Assembly (NCBI GenBank): GCA_032622095.1
Contig: CP136064.1
Span: forward strand, 188,903,794 to 188,967,793
Origin: Siphonodentalium dalli
Taxonomy: Eukaryota > Mollusca > Scaphopoda > Gadilida > Siphonodentaliidae
DNA length: 64,000 bases
Direction of reading: 5' to 3'
Part shown: piece by piece, positions 1-12,384 of the stretch
How the letters are laid out: each line of letters opens with the position of its first letter
Position numbering within the stretch: position 1 is the first letter of the stretch
Notes under the pieces: generated by a model
Told to the model about the DNA's origin: nothing
Database searches by the model: none
Seen by the model: only the letters and a program-made list of their open reading frames with translations
Made by a program: the position numbers and the translations under genes

Positions 1-1950
1 CATTTTTTATGGTCTTGTATTTTAAAAAATAAAGGAAAATGAAGGGATTCCTTGTTGTTTTAGTCATTTCCTCTCTTGGTTGTGCGCAAAATATGATTTC
101 TTTATGCATCTATGATTGAGAGGACAAAAATATTCTTAAACAAAATGTGTGTTCCACCATTGTATGGACAGCCAAATTTGCCTGTGGTCCAGCACCGGCG
201 TGATGAAATAGCATATTTGATGTCATACAAATCAATAATTATATATCCATATTCCCTGTCTTTCTCATAATCACTTAAGTATACATCGTTAAACATATTG
301 TAAAGGAATTTCCCAAATCATGGTGTAGAAAATCAAATTATGGCCCTATGAATCTTTAGAATTGACTCATCTAAAAATGACATTTTGGGGCATTTTTTGT
401 TCATTTTTAAAGGTTTTTGTGTATAAATTGTAAAAACAATGTATGTTTAATGTGCAAAATCAATTGAACTTTCCTCCTGAAACACTTTAGTTTTGAAATA
501 AATGCCTTATGTTGGACATGTCAATGAATGTCACTGAATTTCACTAATTGTTCTGGAAACTGATGCCAAATTTGAATATCTGAAAAATGGGGTAGGGGAA
601 ACCATATTGACAAAATCTAGAAAATATGGACCTTGATGCATAAAACTATAATATCACCAGCTCCTACAAAACTTATTCTTTCATACAGAGTAAACTGCTT
701 CCTGTTTTGATGTTCATATTTAGAGCTACGATCATTTTTGTTGTAACTCAATGGCGAAATGGTGAATCATTATTTCGGGCTGGTTCTATATAACATGCTG
801 ATAAAGTTCTAAATGAACATCTAATAATTATGAAAGTACTAAACTGCTTACCATGCAAGAATAATCTGCACAAACTTGAATAAAACAACCCTTTGTCTCC
901 AATGACTAGAATATGGTGACAAGATCAAAGCCTTTGTGATTTAACCTACCCCATTATCAACATTCAAATTTGGAGTCAGTTTCTTGAAAAATATGTGAAA
1001 TCCAGTGACTGCTGATTGGCATAACCAATGTAATCATATTTTTTCCAACACTAAGTGTTTTAGGAGGAACGTTCAAATGATTTGACATATTAAACACTAA
1101 TTGTATTCATTGTTGTTTACTATTTGTGCACAAAAAAAAATTTAAAATGGACAAAAACACCACAAAACAGTCCAAAATGGCATTTTTGGAAAAGAGTCAA
1201 TACAAAGGATTCATAGGGCCATACGTTGATTATGGCACATATGTGTTTAGCAATTCCAGCACAGTGTATATAACCTAGTATACGTAAGAGGTTATGAGAA
1301 ATACAGGGCATATGGATATCAATTTATTGAGTTGTATGACCTCAAATATGGTATTTATCACACCAGTTCTGTGTCACAAGGCAAATTTGGATAAGTCCAT
1401 ACAATGGAACACACATTTTGTTTAAGAATATTTTTGTCTTCTCGATCATAGATGCATAAATAAAATCATTTTGTGTGCACAATATAGTGAGGCAACTAAT
1501 ACAACAGTAAGATACATGTATCCCTTCATTGTTCTCTAGTTTTTAAAATACTAGACCCTAAGATATGAATTTTAGCTAATTCTTCAGAAATTGAGGCTCC
1601 GCAATTAGACAAACTCCCAATGTTGGAGGCACATAACTCGAAAAATTCTCAACGTATCTGGAAAATGTTTTATGTTCTGTAATCAGGATTGTGTACTCAA
1701 CAAAATGGATATATAAATGGAAGGACATGTGAAATGAAGTTTTTGATAATCATCCTTGAAAAGCTATAAAATGGGTATTTTACCAAATATATTTCACAAA
1801 ATTTATCAATTTCCACTTTATTGATCCTTTTTTATTTTTAGTATGTTGTTTATAATTGGTTAATATATTCCTGCTAAGAAACATTGTGTTGCAATTAGTT
1901 TGAGGTTTGGCACATTATTCTCATCAATGCAATGTACTAATAGCACGAAG
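1..1950. repeat. Long imperfect palindromic repeat, copy 1 (cut by window start)
   Basis: Sequence from about 1-600 returns as its reverse complement at about 930-1560: for example the stretch around 330-480 (reading 'atggccctatgaatc' then a T-rich run) pairs with 1060-1225, and 100-200 pairs with 1340-1450. A non-pairing spacer of about 330 bp lies at the centre. The right arm continues to about 1950. The same unit occurs complete, and in the opposite orientation by its asymmetric spacer, at 13000-15240. No long ORF lies inside, so it looks like a non-autonomous foldback-type element. The outer left end lies before the window. Confidence 0.75.
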
Positions 1951-2452
1951 ATCATTATGAACATGGGAGGGAAAGATGTTATGAGTTATGTATTCAAGCG
2001 AACATCCCAAGCAATAATAATGAGTGATCCGTCTCTCAAGCTCGACAACGACGTTGTACACATCGACCCACAACTCTTGTTTCAGAGCCTTATCACTGTT
2101 GCCAAAGCGCCGACCAGAGGTGATGTAACCTGCTGTGTCAGACTTTTAGGTAGAAAAGGATTTTATTTACATACACTATCACCGGGTGCAGTGTTGGAAG
2201 GGGCGTAATTTTGAACCAACTGATTGTGGTTGGCAGGTTAAGGATGGGCGGCTTAATCCTATCAAATGTGAGGAACCACCAGCTCCAAAAGAACTACTGA
2301 ACATCATTCGTTGTAAATTTAAAACGGAATGCAAAAGCAATAGGTGCACATGCCGAAAACATGGAATTATGTGTTCTATGTCTTGTGGGGAATGCCAAGG
2401 TGTTGACTGTTCGAACACACAGCCTTTCGACAACACTGAAATGGAGGCCTAG
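1900..2452 (+). pseudogene. C-terminal remnant of a transposon-type protein with a cysteine-rich CXC-like tail
   Basis: Two overlapping frames carry one protein. The first (1900-2208) contains a decayed stretch resembling the segment that precedes the tail in large uncharacterised transposon-associated invertebrate proteins. The second (about 2162-2452) has the clear tail: a Tyr-His-x-Val-Gln-x-Trp segment, then a Pro-Thr-Asp-x-Gly-Trp motif, a Pro-Pro-Ala-Pro turn, and about nine cysteines in a CXC-like pattern (C-x5-C-x3-C-x-C-x5-C-x3-C-x2-C) that probably binds zinc. The shift between frames falls somewhere before 2160. The tail is intact to its stop at 2450-2452. There is no upstream coding sequence because the palindromic repeat abuts it at about 1940. 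The domain family is recognised from memory of its pattern only; which transposon superfamily it belongs to is not settled. Confidence 0.55.
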
Positions 2453-2455
2453 ACT

Positions 2456-3240
2456 GAAAATCAGAACGATCTATCAAAATTCTATATATTTTTTAATGAA
2501 TTTCTATATTTTTTTCTCTTTTTTACTATTTTGCCACAAGATATGGACAACTTAGTATCATTGATACCACAACCTGGCCCAAAATTTATGGAAAATCCCA
2601 TATATAACTGACTGACAACAGTCCAAGTCCAAATATGGCAATTTTCTAATCCATAAACATTAAATGTAAAATTCCATTTTTCTTTGATTTCTTGTCATTT
2701 TTACATCTTTTCACCCTAAAATATTTTGATTATTTGCTTGTAGTAACAACATGAAAAAAACCCACAATTGTGAATATAACTATATAACAATAGTTCCAAG
2801 CCCAGTTATGACAATTTTACAACTGCATCAAGAGTTATTGTAGACTTCCAGTTTTCACTGAAATTTGGCAAATGTTTCAAATTTTTGACCCAAATTTCGA
2901 AAATATAATCAATATTTATAGAATAAAATGATACAAAATCTTGGATACAACTGTACCACAGTTTTTCATTGTGAAAATATAACAATTGTATGTTTACATC
3001 AAGAGTTATTAACAAAAAATGTTAAATCTCCATTTTTCACCAATTTTTCATCATTTTCGCCACTTTTTGCCTCAAAAAGGTCATTTCGCATGTTCAGATT
3101 TTTGTTGATTTTTAGCTGAGCATACTCTTTGATGCTCCCAACCAAAATAAAACAAAATCTTTTGTGTTGCAATTATTTTGAGGTTCAGCCCTATTTTCTC
3201 ACAAATGCACTGGACTATTAGTATATTAGAGGTGCATAAA
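2456..3240. repeat. AT-rich degenerate tandem repeat ending in the palindrome-type terminus
   Basis: Three diverged units of about 170-190 bp (roughly 2590-2760, 2760-2930, 2930-3110) share blocks of the form 'acaatt..tatgacaatttt' and 'catcaagagttatt'. At 3165-3235 the sequence becomes closely similar to the right end of the palindromic repeats at 1890-1950 and 15195-15240 ('ttgcaattattttgagg' then 'aaatgcactggactatta'). No coding sequence is seen. Confidence 0.5.
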
Positions 3241-3950
3241 TAGTAACGGCGTATAATGGCAGTTTGTTTGGGGGAAGCAGAGCGCTGTTCGTGCCCCTGT
3301 GGCCTCTGGTAATGGAAGCTACTTCGAGGCGCCCGTGCGATTTGTCTGTTGTGAGTTGCGTGTGCCTAACAATGGGGTAATCATTGAACTATTCATTCGC
3401 CAGCCTTGGGAATCGGTGTGCTTTACCAAAAATCAGGGAACGATTTCAACAATGGGATTGTGCTCTAATATGATGTTAATGTTTCAGAATTATTACTGTG
3501 ATGATAGTATCATGATACAACTCGGCTTTGAACGTTCCGCGAGGAGTATATAAGTTTGAGTATGTTCAAGGCCAGTTACGTGATTTCATATGACGTTGTA
3601 CGGTGCCGTATCAACAACCCTCCAGCGAAGAAAACACGAAGATTTTAAAAGCCTTTTATTGAACCATATGTTCATCCAATCGGGCGACAGGCAGTCTATT
3701 CGTGTTCGGCACCTTCGAATTATGGTAAAAAAGTTGGTTTGACACTTTTCCGCGGAAATGCTTCTAGAAATGTCTTTTCTGAGAATTACGACTAGACTAG
3801 GAGTGGGATGGTTGATTTGCTTCAAATTTTTGGTGATGTTAGTAGAATGTTACATTCATCCAGTTGGCATAGCGACCGATTTATAACTCATCAGTTTCAC
3901 GCTTCCGAACAAGTACATAATATGTCTTTAACACTATGGCGTTCAATAGT
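3241..3950. other. No gene recognised
   Basis: Only short ORFs without family features or splice context. The base composition is less AT-rich around 3280-3400 and 3590-3760, but no protein is recognisable in any frame. Confidence 0.5.
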
Positions 3951-4065
3951 CTTAACTCGTTTAGCACGGGAAACGGATATATCCGTTTCCCAAAACATTA
4001 CATACAGGACGGGAAACAGTTATATACGTTTCCCACTTCATGCACTTGTTATCAGCGAATGATTC
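3951..4065 (+). repeat. Duplicated repeat built of short perfect palindromes, copy 1
   Basis: Contains a perfect 24 bp palindrome at 3968-3991 (core CGGATATATCCG flanked by GGGAAA and TTTCCC) and a near copy at about 4010-4034. The segment ends in 'cttcatgcacttgttatcagcg'-type sequence that returns at 6360-6405, so two direct copies flank the 4858-6294 element at a distance. Confidence 0.65.
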
Positions 4066-4857
4066 TTTTATTATAATAATTCTTCAACAATTCGGACTAG
4101 TTACAGACGAGACACTGTCTATCCAAATTAAGGTAACTGAATACGTATCGATGATACATTGTCGCACTAGTATCGTGCCTGGTTTTGAGCACAAATGAAT
4201 TATTGGCATCCTTGTTATCTTAATATAGTTTCTTCAAAACGGATCTTTTGTGTGTTATACTGAAAATTTCGTATGCGTCTAATGTCAACAAAACTGCTAC
4301 TTAGCCAATATCTTATTGGCAGCCACTGTGTTCGCATATATACCACTTCCATACTATTCATGCTTCAAAACGCCAGGATTACGTGATTTAATATACTTAT
4401 AGCTTGAAACGATCCATGGGAGTGTGACAGATGTGTGAAAATTCTTTGAGTTAGAACGAATTTACCCAAGACATTTGATTCAATTGTCGCAAGTAATGTT
4501 AATTATAATTAAGACTTCAGAATAGGCTAACAGCCTAATGTATAATAATGCATTTCAAACCATTTCAGTCTGCGTTAGTAGAATACCAAACGATTCTCCG
4601 TTAATGAGAGAGAAGTGCAACACAAATATTGGCTCATTAAAAGATTCATAAATAATTAACATACCAGGATTAAAGGAAGTACGTAAACTTCAGTAACCTA
4701 GTCGTATATACATGTATGTCTACGAATAGCGACAGATAGATTCTCATTCAGTTAGTACTGGGAATCCAAACCATTGCGTTAGAAAATCTTATTGGTGACT
4801 TCTTTATAGCAACCAAATGTGATGAGCGAGCGCATCTGGTGCGATATAACTCGCTTA
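4066..4857. other. No gene recognised
   Basis: AT-rich sequence with no credible ORF, repeat or RNA gene that I can see. Confidence 0.5.
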
Positions 4858-5192
4858 GGGCGCGTACACATGGTCAGCAAGAAAATATCAGATATGCCCC
4901 ATGTGACTTACTTGACCAATGAAATAAATAATACCGGAAAATATCCGACGAAGGCAGCGCGCTGATATTTTATCGCCAATTGGTGATATGTGTTCACCTT
5001 GATAGGTGGCCATCGGTTTCCGTTAACTTATCTCGCAGGGATATGATCGTAACAATTCAAGCACTCGAGTTATGATCCATCAATAGTATCGTCTGTTTCA
5101 ACATAATACGTATTTCCATTTCATATTGGTTGTCAGAACCTCTGATGTATTATATATACATGTATATACGTGTGTACAGAGACGTGGCGACA

Positions 5193-5206
5193 GGGGGGGG
5201 GGGGGG
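5193..5206 (+). repeat. Poly-G run
   Basis: Fourteen consecutive G. Similar G or C runs occur near 5825, 9925, 42040, 42302, 49268 and 55066. Confidence 0.95.
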
Positions 5207-5219
5207 CTTGGGGTGTCTC

Positions 5220-5660
5220 ACCCCCAACTTTGGTCAATATTTTCAACAGTTGGACATTTCATACCTGCCAAAACAGTAGCTGGAAATTTCACACCAACAA
5301 TAGGTTGAAAATGTTCTTGTAGTTTGATTTTCAAAAAATGTTTTGGGGGAATTAATTGTTTTTGGACCAATATTTGCATATTTTCATATTTTTGGTAAAA
5401 ATTTTGGTCTGAAATGGTCATCAGTTGGAAACTTTCCAACCTCAGGGGGGTGACAGGTTGGAAATTTCCAACACTTTTAAAGCTTGTGTCCTGGTCCCTC
5501 CCCCGTGGCCAGTCAAAGGTCAAAAACTGCTAGTTAATTTAAGAAAACAATATTGTCATACATTTGGTCAACATTGTCATTGGAATTGTCATCAGATGTA
5601 AATTTTCCAACCTAAGTGGGGTGTCAGGTTTGAAATGTCCAACTCTAGGAATAATTGAGG
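5220..5660. repeat. Dispersed repeat rich in TTGGAAATTTCCAAC-type palindromes
   Basis: Repeated phrases such as 'cagttggaaactttccaac' and 'ggttggaaatttccaacac' recur here and again at 37186-37345, about 42008 and 59750-59930. No protein is encoded; the ORFs across it are shadows of the repeat. Confidence 0.5.
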
Positions 5661-6297
5661 CTAGTCAAGATGGTAGGATTTTGCGATTTTCTTGTTCAGA
5701 TTACAAACTTTTCGCACACCGAGCCAAACCATGGTCTAATATTAGGCCTAAGAGCACTGAGGTGCAAGGGGGGTGCAAATGGAATTATGGAAAACTTGTG
5801 TTTGGTCTGATTCTGATTCAATTGGGGGGGGGGTGCAGTTAGAATTTCCCAATCTGGACACCCCCGAACGGAAACCCTCTGCGTGTATGGGTGTGCTTTA
5901 TAATTTGGTACCTCACATGCCTTGATTTAGTTGCTTTACTTTAATTTGGACTGTATGCATAGAGGGGATGCATAGATGAACCAAACCAAAATTTTGACCA
6001 AAAGTAGGAAGATGTGCAACTAGTTACACTGGTTGGAATATCAAGTAATGAGAACATACATCAGAGTTCACCGCTTTATAACTCTATGAATATTCGATAT
6101 GGACTATAGGTTGTTTGTTCGCAGTAATTCACTCCAACAAACACGACTAACACTAGTCACATTGAGCTCAATCAACGTCAACTAACCCGCCGCTTTCTCA
6201 CGGGCGTAATCTTTGCAGCCAGAAAATATCACAGTACAATTGTACCTGATATTTTCTTGCAGATATTTTCTTGCAGCTTCATGTGTACGCGCCCTTA

Positions 6298-6405
6298 GGA
6301 CGGGAAACGGCTATATCCGGATAACCCAAAAACATTACCTACAGGAAAAAACGGATATATCCGTTTCCCCACTTCATGCACTTGTTATCAGCGAATGATT
6401 CTTTG
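6298..6405 (+). repeat. Duplicated palindromic repeat, copy 2
   Basis: Diverged direct copy of 3951-4065: a decayed first palindrome at about 6303-6330, an intact ACGGATATATCCGT core near 6355, and the same 3' end. Confidence 0.65.
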
Positions 6406-6627
6406 ATAATTAAATGTTTTGGCCAGATTAACATGTTGTCAATATATAGGCCGATCGCTCAGTGAGGGGTCCGGGACAATGTAACCTATTTTTGGCGTCA
6501 CGTGGGGGTTGCATGGCATGATTCGTGACGTAACTGTTCAAAAATGGTGGCGCCCAGTAAGCCTCAGACGCGTAGATAAGTTTTCGGTTGGCACTCACTC
6601 TTATTGCGGCATATTACATATATAGGC

Positions 6628-6812
6628 TTGATTACCCAGAAATTCGGTGGCATTTGACCGCATGCATGCACTCAATGGGAAGTAATATAAATTAACTAAT
6701 CGCACAAACGCAGCCGTATAGTATGTGCTTAGTTAATTTAGAGTTACTTCCCATTGGGAACATGCGGCCAAATGACACCGAATGTCCTCTAATTGCTGGG
6801 TATAATCAAACC
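6628..6812. mobile_element. Hairpin MITE-like inverted repeat
   Basis: Arms at about 6628-6695 and 6735-6812 are reverse complements: 'gattacccag', 'attcggtg', 'catttg.ccgcatg', 'caatgggaagtaa' and 'aaattaactaa' on the left return inverted on the right. The arms carry small indels. No ORF. Confidence 0.6.
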
Positions 6813-7054
6813 AATTGGCACCAACCTGAGTGACGCATTTGCTTTGTTTTTACTACTATCGCGTTTAGCATTGTAGTTCGGACAAACTGCATGCACGTCG
6901 TTTCTTTGTTTTGTTTACCACTTACAATGCCATAGGCATTGGTTGTCAACCACCAAATTCAAAGTACATGCGCCAGGCTGCGGTCCTCGACTTGCTAGGT
7001 CAGTACATGGCCGGTGGATTTTGACCCCTTCAGCGGAAGGAACCAGAAACGAGA

Positions 7055-7670
7055 GAAATGTAAGTATATTCCTGGATCATATAACTTTGGAATCTAATTA
7101 CATTTGATTAAAAATATCGCAAACATCTCGTCATATAGCGAAATTACAACCTCCAAAGGTATAATTTTCGAAAATCTGTTTCAATGACAACCGGTCGCAA
7201 TTTGGTGGTATCTACCCAAAATTTCTGGATGATCACCCATATAGTATGAGTTGTCACGCGGAGAAGTCTGCCATGACAAATAAACGCATAAATTGCTATA
7301 CAATGATATAAAAGTAAGCATTTTGACGTTAGAAAACGGGGTTTGGTGGGAATTTTAAATGGCACCATCTGCCAGGTTATTTTCGAGCTATTTAGTTCCA
7401 GATGTTGGCAAAATATTCTTGGATCATTTAACTTTGGAAATCATTTATACTTGATTCAAAATGTCGCAAACACCCATGGACACGCATAATTTTCCGAAAA
7501 TCGGTTGACATAACAACTTGTCGTAATTTGGTGGTAATTTGCTCGTAATTATTTCTGGAATATTTATAAACGATACGGATCATCACCCATGGGTTGTCAC
7601 GCGGAGACCTAACATTAACTAAACGCATAAATTGCTATAAAATGATATAAAAGTAAGCATTTCTGTAAAC
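7055..7670 (+). repeat. Two direct copies of a repeat of about 260 bp
   Basis: 7060-7330 and 7415-7665 share long blocks: 'tggatcat.taactttgga', 'tcgcaatttggtgg', 'gttgtcacgcggag' and 'aaacgcataaattgctata'. They are separated by about 85 bp of unrelated sequence. ORFs on the minus strand here follow the repeat and look fortuitous. Confidence 0.65.
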
Positions 7671-8742
7671 AAATATCGTCATTGAGCCTACGGATAATGT
7701 TATCGAAAAGAATCACGCCCCAAACGAGTTAAATAGTTTACATTTAACCATTTTCTGGAATGGAATAATGTGATACTATAATCCTGTACCGGCCGGTTCC
7801 GGTGCCGATTCGGCATGCCGCGAATATTACCAGCAGTAAGTCGGTACTGGCCGGTACAGACAACCCAGTACCAACATGATGGCAAATATTCCATACAGGC
7901 AGTCGACAAGAAGTAGGCAAGAAACTGGAAAGTGAACACAAAATCAAACGCATAATTATGTTAGTCGATATTAATCACCGTGCACGATCATGATGTGACG
8001 TTATTTGACATGTTTTATAACACTATGGCGTAAACCGGTACCGACCTGAAACGGCCACATATCGGCATGTTTACTGGGTTATTACAGGATTATACAAGGT
8101 GATCTTTGACTCGAAGAACCCGTTCGATGAAGCAGTCTTTTACAATGCTATTTATCGGTCAGCAAATCCGCACACGATTGTATAGCGAAAGATACTTAAT
8201 CGGTGTTTACCGTTAGATAGCGAATGATATTAAAATTGCAATAACACGTGGCACGCGAGGTTAGGATTGAGGCTAGGATTATTGATAAGTGACGGCGATA
8301 TTTGCACGAAGAAATGCTTTTAAAGAAACGTTGTATAACACGTGTCACTCGATGTTAGTAGTGAGGCTAGGGTTGTTGAAGAAATAACGGAGATGTTGGA
8401 AGAAGTGCTTTTTTTTTTTTATTTGACAAACAATATTTCCAAAGGGAATTTTTTTGCTAGTGCTAACCCTGATTGTGTAACATTCGTCGAAATTCGATCA
8501 CGGTTGACCGTGTGTAAGTTCAAGCTTAACTTGAAATTTTACCTCTCGAACCAACATGTAGTTTCTGTCTGCAAGTACGTCATCCCGTTGGATCCTGTTC
8601 TTCGCATTAGAGCTAATAGGGTAGAGTTACTACGTATTTTGATATTTTCGCAGTTTTAGACCATGCACGAACCAATTTATACAACAATTAAGTGACATTG
8701 AGATTACAATATGTTATTCAGACGTACATTTACTTTCGTTAA
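7671..8742. other. No gene recognised
   Basis: Mixed-composition sequence with a GC-richer patch of ACCGGCCGGT-type words at 7785-7860. An open frame at 8342-8659 has no recognisable domain or splice context. Confidence 0.5.
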
Positions 8743-9111
8743 AGGTACACAATCCGATGCGATGGTCCCCGTATCATCAGATTCCAACAACAACATTTCT
8801 CCAATTTAGTTATCAGAATCGGATTAATTACCAAAACATAATGGTAACCACAGTCAACTTTAGTATACAATTTTCCAAAACGTGTTATAAACCAACATTT
8901 TGTTCAACGCAATTTGATATCGAGAGTATATCGGTCGGCTCGTCGAATATTTGTTAGGCCGCCAAATATTCCAGGTGGTGAAAAATAACAGATTTAAAAA
9001 ATGTATATCTGAGCTTTGATGGGTGGGTTCCTCGACTCGAATCAGATATTGTTTTCCCCGAAGCCAAAGAAATGGTTATTTAATAGTAGCGTTATTTCGC
9101 AGTATGTATCT
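8743..9111 (+). mobile_element. MITE family A, copy 1 (TTAA target)
   Basis: Starts AGGTACaCAATCCGATG and ends in a degenerate inverse copy of the same TIR. TTAA lies at both ends (8739-8742 and 9112-9115). Interior blocks ('ttggaaatcag'-like, 'ttcctcgactcgaatc') match the other five copies. Confidence 0.75.
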
Positions 9112-9149
9112 TTAAGTAACACTGACAGCATTTTGCCCATTAGCCTGGT

Positions 9150-9460
9150 TCTTGAACAGTGGCGTCTGGTACTTCTGGTAACTAAAAAACTTGAACAACG
9201 ACAATTAATCTAACGCCGAGAAGAGAGTTGTATGTGCAGGGATGCTTTATTGTATACGTCCACACATACACATAAATGGACAAGAGAGTTAAATAGATAG
9301 TGGCAGTGGCGTCTGGTGCTTCTGGTAATCCAAAATTTTATCGACCTTGAACAATACAAAAATATATGGTACCGAGAAGAGAGTTGTCGGCGCAGAGATG
9401 GTGATGATCTGGTTACATATACATAATATGTAAATGGTAATGAGAGTTAATAGATGGACG
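9150..9460 (+). repeat. Tandem duplication of about 147 bp
   Basis: Unit 1 begins at about 9157 and unit 2 at about 9304; both start 'cagtggcgtctggt.cttctggtaa' and contain 'ccgagaagagagttgt'. About two copies, moderately diverged. Confidence 0.7.
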
Positions 9461-10167
9461 TCTCGATCGCGATGATCCAAATTGATGTTTATGCAAATGA
9501 GATTAGGATTTGTAAATCGGCCCTGATAACAATTAGGTATAGCTGAATACTTTCAGGTCCTCGTTGTAGATGCCATATATATGTGATCGATATATATCTA
9601 TATGCAAATATGGCACACTGTCCTACCATCATTTGCACTAGTACGATTTCTAGCTGACACCTCAAAATATTTAAGCCAAATTTATTCCATATATGGCTCA
9701 AATTACCTTCCTGTCAGGAAATTGATGTCAATAAGGTGGCACACGTTAGAACTTGTACTGCACATTTGAAAGAAATACAACACCGTCGTGTAAATTTTGC
9801 AACAGCGCATGCGCTGGGCATGTATTTTTTGCTTCTTATGCGCTCAAACGTCGTTAATGAAAGATCAATGTATAGAAGCGCGTTGGATATGACCTGACTG
9901 TCAGACGCATACTGCGGGTTGATCCCCCCCCCCCCCCCGGTTCTCCATAATGCGGGTGACCTCCATTGACTTGGTCTGGCTCTGACACTCACAGGCGCTG
10001 GTTGACATTCACCTATATATGCGAGTCTCCCATATATGAAGCCTCGCATATATAAGAGAATGCATTGGCCTAAACATATGCACATAGACATTGAAAGGGT
10101 TAAAAATACGCGTTCGTGTCCTTATTCATTCTTCAACCTGTCGATATTATAAATGCAATAGGATTAA
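9461..10167. other. No gene recognised; C run and a partial palindromic repeat end
   Basis: A 16-base C run lies near 9926-9941. Around 10020-10095 there is 'gcatatataagagaatgcattggcc' followed by 'gaaagggttaa', which matches the internal palindromes and right end of the MITE at 59378-59740, so this is probably a fragment of that family. A 125-codon minus-strand frame crosses the C run and is not credible. Confidence 0.5.
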
Positions 10168-10627
10168 AGGTACTCAATCCAATCAGACGCTCCTAATTTA
10201 CTATTTCTTTGGCTCCGGGGGTAAAACATATTTGATTCGAGTCAAGGAACCCACCCATCAAAGCTCAGAGTGATCAGATATCGATTTTTGAAGTTTCTTA
10301 TTTCTCGAGATGTGTAATAATATGTGGCCCAGAAACACCTGGTCAAACGGAGGGTTTCGGACAAAATTGCGGATGAAGATGGATAACTCTAAAATCAAGT
10401 GGTATTACGGTCAACTTTCGTGATACTTTAGTGATAATACGGCCATATTTTGTGGAACAAAATGTTGATAAATAAAAACTTTTGGGAAATTTGATACCAT
10501 AGTTGACAGCACTTGGTTAGCATTATTTTGTTGCAATAAATACATTCTAATAACTAAAGCGTATTTAGAAGAAATGTTGTTGTTGTATCGTGATGGTATG
10601 GTGACCGTCTGATCGGATTCAGTACCT
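10168..10627 (-). mobile_element. MITE family A, copy 2 (TTAA target)
   Basis: AGGTACTCAATCC at the left and its inverse ending in AGTACCT at the right, with perfect TTAA on both sides (10164-10167, 10628-10631). Opposite orientation to copy 1. Confidence 0.85.
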
Positions 10628-12384
10628 TTAACTATTAATTACACCTTATAAGCCATCACTAATTGCGAGGCTTTCCTGAAACGAATGGTATTGAGCGACC
10701 AATAGTTTCAACTTAATTGGGGAATTGAAATGTCACTTGCTAAAAGTTTGAACAGAGCGAACCTACTCACCACCTATGATCCAACCATATATAGGCTGCT
10801 TGAACTTACTTATGAATGTGCGTGTCGAATATGACGTGTTCACCGTCGTGAAGGCTCGGGCATTTCCGCTCTATGTCGCGCGTCCCCGGACAGTAGCAAT
10901 TATGTATGAACCTTGTCTCATTAACAGGAGCATGTCCTCTGTTCCTCACGAAGGTGAATACATCTGTGCATGGTTCACCAGGGTGACACTCGTCGAATTC
11001 TGTTCGCTGTAATGTGATATATCGACTATTTAAACTCGTGGTTAAAGAGACTCAATCTCTTCGAAGTGGGTACATGCTAAGTAACATAAATGTTATAAAA
11101 GTCTGTAAAACTACTATCACAAACAAGTATACATGTAAAATAGATCGTTAGTTCGTATTTTTTTTAGACGTTTGTCGTCATAATTACTGACTATAAATAT
11201 AAATTATTTATGGAACAGAATATATATATAGTATGGTGTTTTTTGTTTTTTTTCCATTTTTCATGCGTAATTTTAAAATCATTTTCATGTGGTACCGTCC
11301 CATTATTCCAAGCTATATTCAACAGGTAGCATATATACCTGCTCGCTATTGATGGACAAGAGTGATTAGATTCGTAAATAGACAATGTTAACTTTACTTT
11401 CACATTATCTCAAGATATAAGACGTGATCAGAAATTATCATAATCATGGTATCGTTGTTGCAGATGTATGGTCGGGGATATATAGGTTCTTCCACATGCA
11501 CGTTGGAGACAAGCGTTTAAAAAACCTATATCAACACATCGCATGTTAAAGGATTCTGGTGTATCGTCTTCTCCATCCTTCATTAAAAATACTATCCTGG
11601 CATTTCTCATCAGGTAGTTGAAGGTCAAAGCTCGATATTGCATGATGTAAGTGACTTTGATGAGCGATTTTGCTTTGCGTCGCTTACAATCATGGAATTT
11701 CTCCCGGGTAATCAAGTCAATATTTATTGCGATATCGGCTCTTACAATTCATAAAACTAATGCAATCTCGAGATGGACATTCACTTCCAGTGACATACAT
11801 TACTATGGAACATGTATTAACTGAGAATATATTACCCGCAGTGGAAAAAACTATATAAGAGAAACAATCCGAAGAAATTAACACCCTATCCGTCATGAAA
11901 GTTATGGCTTCACGGTTAAAGCCAGAACGTGCACATAACTTGGTGACAGAGTGCCCTAACTGTAATCGCAACTGCCAACAGTGACTATGCAAAAGCTCTC
12001 TAATGCGTGGGAGGCATCTCGTTTACCATGCCTTCATTTACCCCAAAGGAGATATATAATACGCGAAACTTCGTTTACCCTGTGTCACATGAAAACCCAC
12101 ACACGCACGGATGGGGGCTGCGGCCGCGCATAAGTGTCGCTATTAACCCCTAACTTTCCAGAATGTCAATACATATATTGTCGCAATCGTACCAAGATGA
12201 ACTCCACATGCATCCACATATGTCGGCAATTAACCCTCGATGTGTCACCATCGCCGATTATGTTCGCCACCAATGAAGCGGATGATTTTAGTGACCATGC
12301 AGCATAGTGCTTGTGTCTCATGATAACCCATGCAGTGCATGCACGCCATTCCTTGTGCGGAAGTTAATTTTAATGTACACTCAG
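10628..12384. other. No gene recognised
   Basis: Several short ORFs on both strands without recognisable features. A short AT microsatellite lies near 11221-11230. Confidence 0.5.

Larger units (their letters stand above)
4858..6294. mobile_element. TIR element with TTA target duplication (PIF/Harbinger-like MITE)
   Basis: Both ends read GGGCGCGTACACATG inward, followed by GCAAGAAAATATC; the right end carries this second block twice in tandem. Both sides are flanked by TTA (4855-4857 and 6295-6297). A 3 bp TWA duplication with a GG-starting TIR is typical of the PIF/Harbinger superfamily. The 1437 bp interior has no transposase; it holds a 14-base G run and a family of 'ttggaaatttccaac' repeats. 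Confidence 0.7.

Noticed and set aside
9714-10091. 125-codon minus-strand ORF
   Set aside because: Crosses a 16-base C run, giving a glycine run; no family features.
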